DNA from: Lepus europaeus
Lineage: Eukaryota; Chordata; Mammalia; Lagomorpha; Leporidae
Assembly: GCF_033115175.1 (NCBI RefSeq)
Contig: NC_084836.1
Coordinates: forward strand, 76,536,253-76,600,252
Length of the DNA stretch: 64,000 bases
Direction: 5' to 3'
The position numbers and the translations under genes were made by a program. Below are positions 22,139 to 33,714 of this stretch, piece after piece; positions within the stretch are counted from its first letter, which is position 1, and each line of letters starts with the position of its first letter. Under the pieces are notes generated by a model that worked only from the letters and a program-made list of their open reading frames with translations, was not told where the DNA came from and ran no database searches.

Positions 22139-22449
22139 TTTTTTTTTTTTTTTTGACAGGCAGAGTAGACAGTGAGAGAGAGAGACAGAAAGGTCTTCCT
22201 TTTTTCCATTGGTTCACCCCCCAATGGCCACTGCGGCTGTCGTACTGCGCTGATCCGTAGCCAGGAGCCAGGTGCTTCTCCTGGTCTCCCATGCGGGTGC
22301 AGGGTCCAAGGACTTGGGCCATCCTCCATTGCACTCCCGGTCCACAGCAGAGAGCTGGACTGGAAGAGGAGCAACCGGGACAGAATCTAGAACCTGGTGT
22401 GCCGGCGCCGCAGGCGGAGGATTAACCTAGTAAGCCGCCGTACCCGCCC
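22139..22449 (-). mobile_element. C-SINE type B
   Basis: An antisense copy only 75 bp after the previous one, flanked by CCCAATTCTT / CCCAATTATTCT. The segment between CAGAATC and CTAGAACC is about 20 bp shorter than in other B copies. Confidence 0.92.
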
Positions 22450-23161
22450 CCAATTATTCTGTCGTTAAAAAAGTTTCTACGGGCTGGGCCTGAAGGTTGA
22501 CTTTTCAGTTCAGAACAGAGAGCTTTGGCTTTTACTGCTTCATTCTCACCACGGAAGAGAAGCTGGGAAATTGTTTTTTCACAGTTTTGAGCAAGAGAGT
22601 CTCGACTTTGACCCAGGTGTTGATTCTCTCTGTACGTGTCACTTCCTGTGTTTTATGTGCTAATTTAGCATGGCAAGGTGCAAACTGCTCTTCTCACTAG
22701 GTCGGATATGCTTTTGCTGTACACCGAAGTGGGGTTTGCTCCAGTATGAATCACTAGCACCCATGGAAAACTAGGCAGGTGACCCACAGCTTGCCTCTAG
22801 TGCCCATTACAGAACTCCATCAGGGTTCAGTTACTGCCTTTTGCAGGACGGGGATCCCTGTCTGAGTACTTTATGATCATCACACACTGGTAGAGTGATG
22901 TGGATGTTGAAGGTCTTTCACATCCACTTTTAAATGACAGGAGGCAACGCGATCTCATTGTACAGCTCTCAGAGCTGTGGCTGGCACACAGCTGAACCAA
23001 GACTCCCGTGCCATAGCTGAGAATACACTCCTGAGGCTGGAGAGCCAGTGACAGGATGGCCTTCTCAGGCCTGTCTGGGCAGTGGGTTGCAGCGGGGCTC
23101 TGGCAGTGGGGAGTGGTCCCTGGGGAGTGGTCCCAGCACTCTGCCCCACCTGCCCGTCCAC
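22450..23161. other. Gene-free tail-to-tail gap between APMAP and CST7
   Basis: No recognisable repeat or coding exon. It leads into the second copy of the short duplicate. Confidence 0.5.
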
Positions 23162-23260
23162 GCAAGTGTTTGAAATAACTTGATACAGCATTTTAAATAG
23201 GTAATAGCACAAGCAATCCAGAGAGAATTGGTAGGTGCGGTGCAATTGGAACCATTTTTG
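23162..23260. repeat. Short dispersed duplicate, copy 2
   Basis: This is the longer copy. It contains CAGCATTTTAAATAGGTA (23186-23203), absent from copy 1 at 21439-21522, and lies about 1.7 kb from it in the same orientation. Confidence 0.9.
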
Positions 23261-23569
23261 CCAAGCCCTTCCGATCCCTTGGGCCTCACGGGCAGCACAG
23301 AGGACTCTGGTGGAGCCCACCCTCCTCATGGGAAGAGAGCACAGCTCGGAGCTGGTGGCTAGTCTGCCTTGCCAGTTCTTCCTGCCCACAGGCCTGCCTG
23401 TTTGTGGCTGCGTTGGTCTTCAAGAGGTTTTAGCTGGCAACAAAAGGGCTGGACAGTCCCAGAGCTTTATGGAGGCAACTTAACTCAGACAACTTGGTGA
23501 AGGGAGCCCCTCACAGCACTCACCCGCCCTTCCTGACCACACCCTTTAAAAGGTAACATACTAAGCCTT

Positions 23570-23943
23570 TGCTTTGAGATGGTCAGCTCTTTACTTAGCA
23601 TTGTGCATCCGCACAAGGTCCTGATGCCAGGAGCATGCTTGCTTTCCCTGCCCCACACCTTCCCAGTGCTACGTGCTCAGACCCAGGGTGGATGCCTGGG
23701 ACCCCCACCCGCTGAGGTCAGCCTGTTTCTGCTGTGGCCCCGACTCCAGTGACTTTGATCTGAGGACTCAGTCCCCTATGCTCTGGCCCTGAGTCCAGGT
23801 GCAAAGCATCAGCAAAACAGCTGATTGGAGAAGAAAGTGCAGTGTAACATAGGTAGCAGAGGGGGCCGCCGCCCTCTGTCCTTGGCAGCGACCCACTGGA
23901 TCATCCATCACGTGTCTGTCGCAGCCACGGTCTTGCCCAGGAG
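23570..23943 (-). other. CST7: CST7 3' untranslated region (tentative)
   Basis: I see no AATAAA or ATTAAA on the minus strand just after the stop. The nearest candidate is the variant hexamer AGTAAA (minus strand 23595-23590), which would give a 3' UTR of about 370 nt. The true end could lie further left. Confidence 0.3.
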
Positions 23944-24021
23944 TCAGTGACAGCGGAGAACGGGTACCTCCACCTTCTGGAGCCAGGGGATTACCCAGAC
24001 CTCGGAGTAGCAGTTCAGGGT
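23944..24021 (-). CDS. CST7: CST7 exon 4 and stop
   Basis: The acceptor is CCTTGTTTCTTGCAG on the minus strand. It encodes TLNCYSEVWVIPWLQ then KVEVPVLRCH, followed by TGA (23946-23944). The Pro-Trp of the second binding hairpin and the C124-C144 disulfide cysteines are here. Confidence 0.96.
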   Translation of the reverse strand, partial: TLNCYSEVWVIPWLQKVEVPVLRCH

Positions 24022-27000
24022 CTGCAAGAAACAAGGACCCACCTGGGAATCCACCTGGCCGCCCCGGACCCCTGCCCCAGATTGCCGCATGCACACATGC
24101 ACATCTGTGCCCGAGGGACTGCTGGCCAGTTACAGAGTCAGCATGCGTGTGTGTGCACATGTGTCCATGTGTATACTCCTCACCAAGGCATTCTCCCCCA
24201 ATCCCCAGTTTTTATTCTGGAAAATGTCAAGCTTAAGAAAACTTGAAAGGATGATTGAGGGCATTTACATTGCACCTACATCTTGCCACATCTGGTTTCT
24301 CTTTCTCCCTGCAGAGAGGTATCATATCCTATACATTGCATATACAACTCTATCTATCTGCAATTTCTGAGTGATCTCAAAGCAGGTCTTCTCCCACCTG
24401 ACTACTCCTCTGTTCTCCCACATCACGGCAGTGCAGGAACACAGGAGGTGATGCTAGGGTACTGATGTGAGCAGGGGCTCAGACCTACCTGCTTCAGGGT
24501 ATGGTTGCTTTGGAAGTCGCAGTCATCCAGCTGGACGTGCGAGGTTTTCCTGCAGGTGGTTCGGCTGAATTCCGCCTCAAGCATATATTTTAGGCCTTTC
24601 ACTATCTGCAGAGAACGTGAGCAGGGGCTGGTGTTTTAAGGCTGGGCGGAAGAGACGGCAGCTCTTGCACCAACCAGCACAGGTGTGCCGACACAGGTGA
24701 GGAGGGAGACTGCTGGTGTGGAGGACAACTCGGGATCCCCATGAGGCGGGGAGCAGGCCGCTGCACCGTGGCCCCTGCCATTCCCTCCCTCCGGCAGAGT
24801 GCCAGCTCCTGGTTGGATCCCACACTTCAGGAGTAACCTCAGGCCAGGCTTGCCTTTGGGTTGCCCTGGCCCCCAGGCTAAGGGCAAAGTCCTTGCTTGT
24901 TCCCTCTCTCTCCTCGGAGACAAAATGAAGCCCCCTGAGTGGGAGATGCACCTGCTGTGAATTTTACATGGCTCCTGTGGCAAGCACTGCTGGCTTCACC
25001 CTGTACCCCCTCCTCCCCGCTGCTGGAAACTGTTTTGAGTTTCAGAAGAGCCCTTTTGGGGCTGATGCTGTGGCATTAGTGAGTAAGGCCACCTCTTAGC
25101 AACTCAGGCATTCCATATGGGTACTGGTTCAAGTCCTGGCTGCCCCACTTCCGATCCAGCTCCCTACTAATGCACCTGGGAAAGCAGCAGCAGACGACCC
25201 AAGTGCTTGGGCTCCTGTGCTCACCTGAGAGACCTGGATGAAGTTCCTGGCTTCGGCCTGGCCCAGTGCTGGCCATTGTGGCCATCTGGGGAGTGAACCA
25301 GTATATGGAAGATCTGTCTCTCTCTAACTCTTTCAAAATAAATTTAAAAAACCTTTAAAAAAAAAACAAAACCCTTCTCCAATTGGCCTTGCCAGTGACC
25401 TGGCTCATTTTTAGTCTCAGCCCCATCTCAAGTGAAACAAGGTCATCTCCACCATGGCCAAGGTCCAGCAACCTCCCATCCCCCCCACAAGGAGGACAGG
25501 GACACTGGGTCCAGGGATCCTACTGGCCTCCCTGGAGGAGGCAGTGCCTCAGAGGACCTGACAGCTCCGAGGCTGGGCCCGGAGCACTGGCACTGGCCAC
25601 GCCCTGCTGCTTTCACAGTGACACTTGCCAAAATCACCCTCCTCCTGTGACCCACAAGACCAGAGTTTGGGCCTTCCTCTCAGAGCAGAGCCTCTGCACT
25701 GCCCCCTACCCCCTCCAGCCTCCAGCAGCAATATCACTGAGGGCCAGCTTCCTCCAAGCGTCAGAGGCCACCACACAGCCCCCTCCTGCTGCCCGTGCTG
25801 GCCGCGTGTTCTTGGACTCAGGTGAATGAGGCTGGCTGTGCCCTGTGCGGTCCCTTGTGGGTGGCCATAGGTTACTAAGGGTGTGACCACTCTGCAGGGG
25901 GCTGTGGGCTATTCAGGCAGGCTGGAGGCAGAGTGGGGTTGTGCACCAGGCAAAGGGATGAGAGAACTCTGGGTGGGTAGAGAGCAGCACCTAGTCCTTT
26001 GGGGCCGAGGCTGGGCGGGGAGTGGGAAGTGGGGCCAGCCCTGGCTGGAGATGCCACGGCCTGCTCTGGGGCGAGGGCAGCACCTCCGTGGGTTTCTCTT
26101 CTGTCCCACTCCCTGTGGACTCTGGGCTGGAGGTCTAGTGACTGCCCTGGGTCACGGGTTTTAGCCTTGAGTGTCTCACCCTGCGGTGGGGTGTGTGTTT
26201 GTGGGGGTGGTGAGGTGAGGGTGGGGCCAGTGCTACTCGGCTCCCCAGGGCCCCTCACCTGGACCAGGGCCCTGCGGACAAAGGACTCCTTGAACAGGAA
26301 GATGTCGTCTGTGCAATTGTTGAACCTCTCCACGCTATGCCTGGCTGCGGCCAGGACTCCAGGGTCATCCGTCTTGATGGTCTCGGGGAATCCTGGCTTC
26401 AGGCCCGAGTTAAGATCTTGGGAACAAAAATCTGAAAAACAATGAGACAAGCACAACAATGATCGCGGGAGCCTTGCAGTGGGCGCCATGTCTTGTGCCT
26501 GGGCAGGCCCCCTCTCCTACCCACCCCACCCCCTCTCACCCCATAATGCCTCTGTTGTGTTTCCCTTAGCACCCCCTGCTCCCCCACCCCCACAGCAGGA
26601 CCTGTGGACAGGATGTGGCCTGGGGTGTTAGGAGAAGGGCCCCCGGCCTCCACCCCTGTCTGCGTGCCCCAACCTAGTGGGTCACGTGGTAGTGCTGACC
26701 TGGTCCTGCTTCCCCACTTGTGCACGGCTCTCTCTGGCTTCTCTGTGCCCAAGCCCTTGCTGGGGATGACGGCCGCTGAGCCCAAGAGTAGGCAGCTGCA
26801 GTTCTTTGTCTTTTCCACGTCTTCCCATACAAGGGAGGCATACTCGGCTTCCCTCCCAGCCGCATCTCTCAGTGTCTGTGCCAGAGCTGGACCCTGGTAT
26901 CCCTTTGACTCCCAGAGAGCCAAGGTGGCAGATGGCCTGGGGTCTGGCTCGGGGGAGACCCTGAGCTGCTTACTCCTTTGTCCAGCTCCTTTCTAGCCCA

Positions 27001-28250
27001 TTCCTGCCCCCTCCTCCTGCTGGGCACGCAGAAGCTTCTCACGGTGTCCTGCAAAGCAACACGCAATGAAAGCATCAGCATGGCAAGAAAGCAGAGCAAG
27101 TGAGGTGGGGGGAGTCGGGGTGCAAGGTGCGTCTGTGGGGGTGCTGGGTCTGAACAGATCTGTAGGGAGACTCTAAGGGCCCTGTGCTGAGTTGAGAACT
27201 GGGTCTCAGCAATCAGCAGAGCAGGACAGCTGAAGAGGGGTCTGGAGAGCTGGGGGAGGGGCAAGGTTAGGCCAGGCACTGGTATCTGGTCCTTCCAGGC
27301 ACAGAATTTGCCTTTTATTACAAAGAGGAGGGGGCCAGCGCTGTGGCGTAGCGGGAAAGCTGCCGCCTGCAGTGTCGGCATCCCATATGGGCACTGGTTC
27401 TAGTCCCGGGTGCTCCACTTCTGATCCAGCTCTCTGCTTATGGCCTGGGAAAGCAGAAGATGGCCCAAGTCTTTGGGCCCCTGCACCTGCTTGGGAGACC
27501 TGGAGGAAGCTCCTGGCTCCTGGCTTCGGATTGATGCAGCTCTGGCCATTGCGGCCAACTGGGGAGTGAATCAGCGGACAGAAGAACCCCTGCCCCCGCC
27601 TCTCCTCTCTGTGTAACTGACTTTCAAATACATACATCTTAAAAAAACCAAAGAGGAGATGAATGTGAGTGTTAATACAGGCTCCATACAACCACAAGTG
27701 AGTGCTGTCTCATGAGTGGCTTGAATCTGGACTTCTCTTTGCATTTTTCACTTTGTCCATAAAAGTCATGAAGTGCTTGTATGTTACATAAAAATTTAAA
27801 AGTTTTGGAAGAATTATAAGTACATTGGAAAGGGGACTGGGAGAATGGGGAAGAGGAGTTTTAGTTTTATAAATATTTTCTCCCCCCCCCCCCTTAAGAT
27901 GTATTTATTTATTTGAAAGGCAGAGTTAGAGAGGGAGAGAGGTCTTCCATTAGCTGTTTCACTCCCCAAATGGTCACAACGGCCAGGGCTGTGCCAGATC
28001 AAAGCCAGGAGCTAGGAGCTTCTTCTGGGTCTCCCACGTGGGTGCAAAGACCCAAGAACTTGGGCCATCTTCCGCTGCTTTCCCAGGCACACTAGCAGGG
28101 AGCTGGATTGGAAATGGAGCAGCCAGGTCTCCAACTGGCCTCCACATGGGATGCTGGCGCAGCAGGTTGCAGCTTTACCTGTTATACCACAGCTCCAGCC
28201 CCTAAACCTTTTACTTCTTCTTTTTTCTTTTTTTTTTGACAGGCAGAGTG

Positions 28251-28282
<32 letters not shown>

Positions 28283-30242
28283 AAGGTCTTCCTTTGCCAT
28301 TGGTTCAGTCTCCAATGGCCACCGCGGCTGGCGCGTTGTAGCCGGCGCACCTCGCTGATCCGATGGCAGGAGCCAGGTGCTTCCTCCTGGTCTCCCATGG
28401 GGTGCAGGGCCCAAGCACTTGGGCCATCCTCCACTGCACTCCCTGGCCACAGCAGAGAGCTGGCCTGGAAGAGGGGCAACTGGGACAGAATCCGGCGCCC
28501 CAACTGGGGCTAGAACCTGGTGTGCCGGCGCCGCAAGGCAGAGGATTAGCCTAGTGAGCCGCGGCGCTGGCCTAAATCTTTTACTTCTTTAGAGTTTCCA
28601 GAACTATCAGTGTGCCAGAAATGAGACAGCCAGGCTGCATATAAGGCAGGTGCTGGCCAGTGCCACTGTCAAGGAGATTAACATGAAGAAACTTAATGTG
28701 AAAGTCCCTCCTTGGTGGTAGGGCCCAGGCTGTGCGGGCAGTGGCTACTGGCTGGGCAGGTGTCTGTCCAGGTCCTTTGAGAGCATCCGGCTCTGCTTCC
28801 TTGGCCTCAGGCCCTGGGACTAGGAGTTCATTCAGAGAGGTGGGGCTGAGCAGCAAGAAGTGGAGGCCCTATCCAGACAGCTTCTGGGGCTGTGTGAGTT
28901 GTGGCACTTGAAGATCCTGCTGAGACACTGCCCCAGGGGCCTTTGGAAATCAGAGGCACTGCTGGTCCCGGAGAGGTTGGCAGCAAGGGATGCGGGCTTT
29001 TGTGGGGGGAGGTGGGGAGACTAGCTGGCTCCTGGGTTATGAAGAAATGGAAACTCCAGGGGGTCAGCCCGGTGGTGCAGCTGGCTAAGCCTCTGCCTGC
29101 CACGCTGGCATCCCATATGGGCGTTGGCTCACAACCCTGCTGCTCCACTTCTGATCCAGCTCCCTGCTAATGCACCTGGGAAAGCAGTGGAAGATGCTCC
29201 AAGTGCTTGGGCCCCCACACTGGAGACCCGGAAGAAGCTCCTGGCTCCTGGCTTCAGCCCAGCCCAGCTGGTGTGGCCATTTGGGGAGTGAACCAGCAGA
29301 TGGAAGATCTCTCTCTCTCTTTCTCTCTGTATCTTTTCTCCTCTCTCTGTAACTTTGCCTTAAAAAAAAAAGCCTTAAAAAGAAATAGCAGCATGAATCC
29401 AACAGGGGGAAGCAGATCTGAGTGTTCCCTGGGAATAACATGTCCCCTTCCCCAAAGGGACCCAGAGGAACACCCGTTACCTGGGCCTGGGGTTGGGTAC
29501 TAGACAGTGGCTGCAGGCTGACCAGCTCCTTGTCCAAGGAAAGGTTGGGGCTGGAGGGTGCTCGGGGCTATACTGGCCACAGAGCAGTGCCGAGGCAGTG
29601 AGCACCTGTGCATGGATATAAAATGTTGAGTAGCTTGGAGAGGGGGCAGTGGACCTGGTGCCCTTTCCCTGGGGACTCGTGTCACACATGAGTGTCCTCA
29701 GAGGCCAGGCCCTGCCACAGACAGGTTTGGGAAAAGTGGAGGACTTGGCCACACAAGCACCTGGGTGTGTAGCTCCTTCCTGCTTCCTGTCCCTGAACGG
29801 CTTGGACCTGCTCCAGGGACCGAGGACAGACAGGGGTGCCCCTGCACCCCATCCCTGCTATCACCAGCATTCCATGCATTATGGAAATCTAGGGCCTCTC
29901 CTCTCCCTGGTGCTGAGGTTCAGAATGGGGGACAAAGCGTCCAAGCAACCTCTGTTGTTTCTTACTTAAAAATGCATTTTTTTCAGGTGGTGTTGTGGTA
30001 ACAGGGGGTTAAGCCTGTAACACTTGCATCTCATAAGAGCACCTGTTCAAGCCCCAGCTGCCCCACTTATGATTCAGCTCTCTGCTAATGTACCTGGGAA
30101 AGCAGTGGAAGATGGCTGTAGTGCTTGGTCCCCTGGTACCCATGTGGGAGACCAGGATGGAGTTCTTGCCTCTTTGCTTCAGTCTGGCCCAGCCCTGGCC
30201 CTTGCAGCCCATATGGGGAGTGACAGAAGATCTCTTTCTCTC

Positions 30243-30288
<46 letters not shown>

Positions 30289-33200
30289 CTCTCCTCTCCC
30301 CCCCCACTCTGTCACTCTGCCTTTGAAATAAATCAGAAAATAAAAGATGTAAAAAGAAGCAGTTTTCCCACACACATTACAGATGACTCCTGCAGTTTCC
30401 TTCCCCCGTGTTTCTCAGACCCCAAGCTCACCTTCTGGGTCATGTTCCACCTGTCCAGCTCCTACAGCCCACCTGGGCGGCCTCTGAATGGGCTTCATTT
30501 AAATACAGGACACACGCATGATGAGTATGGACCCTTCACGACCACCTCTGAGATCTGAACTGCAATGCAGGCTCCGACCTGCAGGTGGCACCAAAGCTTG
30601 GGGCCACAGTCAGTAGGTCAGTGACACCACCCACCCGTCAGGCCCCCTGTCCTCCAAGAAAGGGCCAGCAAATAGTGCCGCAGCGGATTCATCTGGGCCT
30701 CTGCGACACGGAGGACACGCAGGCACAGTAGGGGAAGATGCAGCGGGGAGCACCTGCCATGTAGCAGGGAAGGGGTGGGTTCTGTGGAAGTTGCCTTGCT
30801 TGTACCTTCCTCTTTTAGGAGTATTCTAGGTGTGACCCCAGCGGGGTGGGGAATCCCAGTATGTGAAGCCACACCCCCCGCCAGGAGGGATCCCAGGCAC
30901 CAGGCACCAAACACAGGCAGCCTTGCTAGTCTCCTCCGTGTCCCACGTCTCCTGGGCTGGGGAGACATCGTGGATGGGGCTGAGGTGCTGCTGGGACTCT
31001 CGGGGAGGACTGACCCCACTCCCATCTCTCGGGGCTTACAGTCTGTAGGCTGCCCCCAAGGACTGGGGTAGTAGGAAGTGAATGTCCAGTTCAAGGGGGC
31101 TGTGTCCACTCTGCCCCCTCCCCACTGCCCCGGGGGGATGAGTCCCTCAGCTCATCCCTGCTCCTCTGCTCCTTTCACCGATGCCATCAAAACTGAGTTG
31201 GGGTTCATGTCATCAATTGCAAGGGTGCACAGGTCCCCAAGTGAAGAGGGATGAGCAGGCTCATGCTGCTGAGGACACACGTGTCCCCTTGTCTTTCCCT
31301 GGATTAGTCCTGGCCTTGGTTCACTGGGACCTATGCAGGGTGGGAATCCCAACCCTGCCTCTCTCTGGCTGTGCACCCCTGGGTGAGCTGCTTAACCTCT
31401 CTGAGCCTTCATATCTTTATCTGGAACACAGGGGTGATGATGGCACCAACCTCACAGCGGGTGGTGAGAAGGAAGGAGACACCGCACGGGACACACTTAG
31501 CAGTGGACGATGTGCAGTGGTTATCAATACGCCAGTCTGGCCACCCAGAGGGGCTCTAAGAGCAAGCAGACGTGCCCTTTGGGGAACAGAAATGTCAGCA
31601 CTGGGAAGAATGGATGCAGTGGTTCCCTGGCCTCCTGGCCTGGAGGGGGCGCTGTCTCTCCAGGTAGGGCATAATGCTCGCAGCCCGAGTGACAGCACCT
31701 TGAGGATAGAAGAGCAGATGACAGCTGACCCCAGGTCGGGTCCCTGCCCTGGCTGGAGGGGGCAGGGGAAGGGCATGGCTGGCAGCCCGTGGGGCTTCCT
31801 GGAAGAGACGCCAGCCTGGAGGAGAAAGAAGAAGCGCATTTTGCTTGTAATTTACAGCTAAAGAGTAGCAGGAAGCCGTGTGGCAATTTCCTGTGTCCTG
31901 GAGGGCCCTGGTGGACAGGTGCTGTGAGGGTTCAGCTTCTAGCTCATGGGTGCTGAGAAAAGCCAGATGCCCATAGGGCCCCACCCTGGGGTCCCTGCTG
32001 TCCTCTTCCTCCCCTTCCCCCTCCCTCCAACACCAGCAGGCTCTGGGATCCGTTGTCAGATGAGGCAAGAGAAAGGCTGCAGGGCTGCAGACTGAGGTTG
32101 GGGCCCAGGTTCCCCTCTCTGTCCTCCCCCGCCGGGCAGAGGGGCCTCCAGGCGCTCACCCTGGCCTGCTAGAATCCCCAGAAACAGCTGCGGTGCTGGG
32201 GTCCAGCTCGGGCCCAGACTCTGGCAGCCAGGCCAGCTCAGGCCAGCCCAGGCCCATCGCAAGCCACCACACCTCTACTCCCTGAGCCGCCTCTGCTCAG
32301 CCCCTCCGGGCAAAAGGTGGGGAGGCACGTGGTCATTTTCCCATTTCATAGATGATGGAATTGAGCCTTGGGAATGTTCCAAGGTCCTGCAGCTATGGGG
32401 CAGGAGGGCAGTCTGGGGTGCTTTGAGGTTCCCTGTGCCGGTATGGGCTCCACCTTCTCCATCTGGGGTTCAGTGGCCGAGACCAGCTTTGAACGGGGAG
32501 GCCCAGGCTGGCCCAAAGGGGCCAGCCAAAGAGAAAGCAAGACCTGGATATGCTAATATCACCCAGCTGTCAAGGGGTGCCCCGCCCCAGTCCTGTCCCT
32601 GCCCTGGCCCTGCTCTGTTGGAGACTGCAGAACCTTAAGGGTACTTCCTCCCAGGCACCGCCAGAGGGCAGCCTCTCCAGGAGGCTTCTCCACTGTGCAC
32701 AACCAGCTGCCCCCTGCTTCTCCCCTGGGTGCACACCAAACACAGCAGCAGGCTGGGGTCAGGACAGGGCAGGGGCAGAAGCCCCCGTGCCTCCGTGGCC
32801 TAAGCTGAAGTCGGGTGTCCTGGCCCAGCCTGCTGCTGGCTCTGGGCCTCCAAGTGTGGACCACGTGTTTGTGTGAGGGGGTTGAGGGGAGAACACCAGG
32901 GGGGGGGACACACCCCATGGCTTGTCCCCCTCACTGACATCGGAAGCTGCACCCCCACACCAGCCCTGTTCTCCAGGCCCCCAAGTCACAGCACTCACCC
33001 TGCACCCCCCCCTTAGGTTTAAAACTGACAGGCCCCCAGCGTCACTGAGCCCTGATGTCCAATTCACCGTTGGGTAGGGGGAGTGTGAGCCGTCCACGAA
33101 CCCGGGGTCTTGGGTACCCTCATCTCGTCACCTTTGGTCAGACTCTGGCCACAGAGTGGGTGCTGTCCCCGCTGCTGGGCCCTGGGCTGCGGGGAACTTG

Positions 33201-33676
33201 AGTAGGTCCCAGCCCTCTGGCACCTGCTGCTTCCTCGCCCCTCCACAGTCTATGTGGGCAGCGAAGGGCACTACTCAGCTCCCTCCACCGGCAGGCAGGA
33301 GCTCCTTGGCTGTTACCTGGGCAGGTGGCCACCCATCCAGCTGTGCCTCTCTGTTTCTCTCCTCTTCCTCCCCGCCCCTTCCCCCGCGCTGACCTCCAGG
33401 GCGCAGACTTAGGATCCCTGCGGCCAGTTGAGGGGACAGAGAGGAACAGTGCACAGCAGGTGCACCCTCTGCATGCTGCCTCCGCGCGGTCCCGTGGGCT
33501 CCAAGCCTGGAAAGTGAGACCCCAGGCGAGGAGCGGCAGAGCGGAACTAAAACTGGGGTGGTCAGTCTCTGGAGGCTGGGGGCAACCAGGGGAGATTCCC
33601 CCTTACCTGGGGAACTGGCCCCGGCGGTGAGCACCACGAGGCAGCAGAAGGCGAGCAGCGCCCGGGCCGGCCGCAT
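23944..33676 (-). CDS. CST7: CST7 (cystatin F), complete, four coding exons
   Basis: Cystatin F (leukocystatin) is a type 2 cystatin made by cytotoxic lymphocytes and myeloid cells. It is secreted or sent to lysosomes, where it inhibits cathepsins C, H, L and others after its N-terminus is trimmed. Joining, on the minus strand, 33676-33607, 26431-26259, 24605-24489 and 24021-23944 gives 438 nt, 145 residues plus TGA, the same length as human. Residues 1-20 are a signal peptide (MRPARALLAFCCLVVLTAGA). The extra cysteines C26 and C63 that hold the inactive dimer are present. The inhibitory loop QIVKG is residues 81-85, the second loop PW is 132-133, and the family disulfides are C99-C110 and C124-C144. 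N-glycosylation sequons are N62 (NCT) and N115 (NHT). All three introns are GT-AG with matching phases, and no damage is seen. Confidence 0.97.
24205..24310 (+). mobile_element. Possible old L1 3'-end fragment
   Basis: TTTATTCTGGAAAATGTCAAGC and the following CATTTACATTGCACCTACATC resemble the 3' end of an old L1. It lies in the last CST7 intron. Confidence 0.35.
24489..24605 (-). CDS. CST7: CST7 exon 3
   Basis: The acceptor is CTCTGCAG and the donor is GTAGGT on the minus strand. The exon is 39 codons in phase 0, reading IVKGLKYMLEAEFSRTTC, RKTSHVQLDDCDFQ and SNHTLKQ. It holds the rest of the inhibitory loop, the first disulfide pair (C99, C110) and the second sequon (N115). Confidence 0.96.
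25057..25370 (+). mobile_element. C-SINE type A, sense
   Basis: It begins GGGGCTGATGCTGTGGCATT and ends AAATAAATTTAAAAAACC plus an A run. It lies antisense to CST7 in an intron. Confidence 0.88.
26259..26431 (-). CDS. CST7: CST7 exon 2
   Basis: The acceptor is TTTTTCAG and the donor is GTGAGG on the minus strand. It completes Asp24 and encodes FCSQDLNSGLKPGFPETIK through FNNCTDDIFLFKES and VRRALVQ. It carries Cys26 and Cys63 (dimer cysteines of cystatin F), the first glycosylation sequon (N62) and the Gln of the QIVKG loop as its last codon. Confidence 0.96.
27331..27648 (+). mobile_element. C-SINE type A, sense
   Basis: It begins GGGCCAGCGCTGTGGCGTAG. The perfect 10-bp TSD CAAAGAGGAG is at 27321-27330 and 27649-27658. 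It lies in CST7 intron 1. Confidence 0.93.
27893..28202 (-). mobile_element. C-SINE type A
   Basis: An antisense copy, preceded by a run of 12 C at about 27883-27894. Confidence 0.9.
28220..28573 (-). mobile_element. C-SINE type B
   Basis: An antisense full-length copy. The TSD is TAAACCTTTTACTTCTT (28203-28219) against TAAATCTTTTACTTCTT (28574-28590). Confidence 0.94.
29061..29370 (+). mobile_element. C-SINE type A, sense
   Basis: GGGTCAGCCCGGTGGTGCAG at the head and CTCCTGGCTTCAGCCCAGCC in the middle; the tail is AACTTTGCCTTAAAAAAAAAA. Confidence 0.88.
29984..30350 (+). mobile_element. C-SINE type A, sense, with expanded TC microsatellite
   Basis: The head GTGGTGTTGTGGTAACAGGG, then GCCTTTGAAATAAATCAG at the tail. 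Its pyrimidine stretch has grown into a (TC)n run of about 60 bp at 30236-30296 followed by a C run. Confidence 0.88.
30236..30304. repeat. (TC)n microsatellite
   Basis: More than 20 uninterrupted TC units, then TCTCCTC variants and CCCCCCC. It grew from the SINE pyrimidine stretch in CST7 intron 1. Confidence 0.95.
31355..31500 (+). mobile_element. MIR, sense
   Basis: CTGGGTGAGCTGCTTAACC, CTCTGAGCCTTCATATCTTTA and GGGTGATGATGGCACCAACC follow the MIR core and tail. It lies in CST7 intron 1. Confidence 0.75.
32315..32400 (-). mobile_element. MIR fragment, antisense
   Basis: CATTTTCCCATTTCATAGATG then GAATTGAGCCTTGGGAATG and CCAAGGTCCTGCAGC match the complement of the MIR core. Confidence 0.6.
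33607..33676 (-). CDS. CST7: CST7 exon 1 (start codon and signal peptide)
   Basis: ATG is at 33676-33674 on the minus strand, the only one that puts a signal peptide in frame. It encodes MRPARALLAFCCLVVLTAGA then SSP plus one base (G) of the next codon, and the donor is GTAAGG. The preceding minus-strand context, CCACAGTC before ATG, is weak for Kozak but no in-frame alternative joins correctly. Confidence 0.95.
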
Positions 33677-33714
33677 GACTGTGGGGCAGTGCGCACTGCA
33701 GGTCGGTGAGCGGT

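Noticed and set aside
31181-31861. 226-codon plus-strand frame in CST7 intron 1
   Set aside because: It includes a MIR element and shows no domain. GC-rich sequence makes long open frames by chance.
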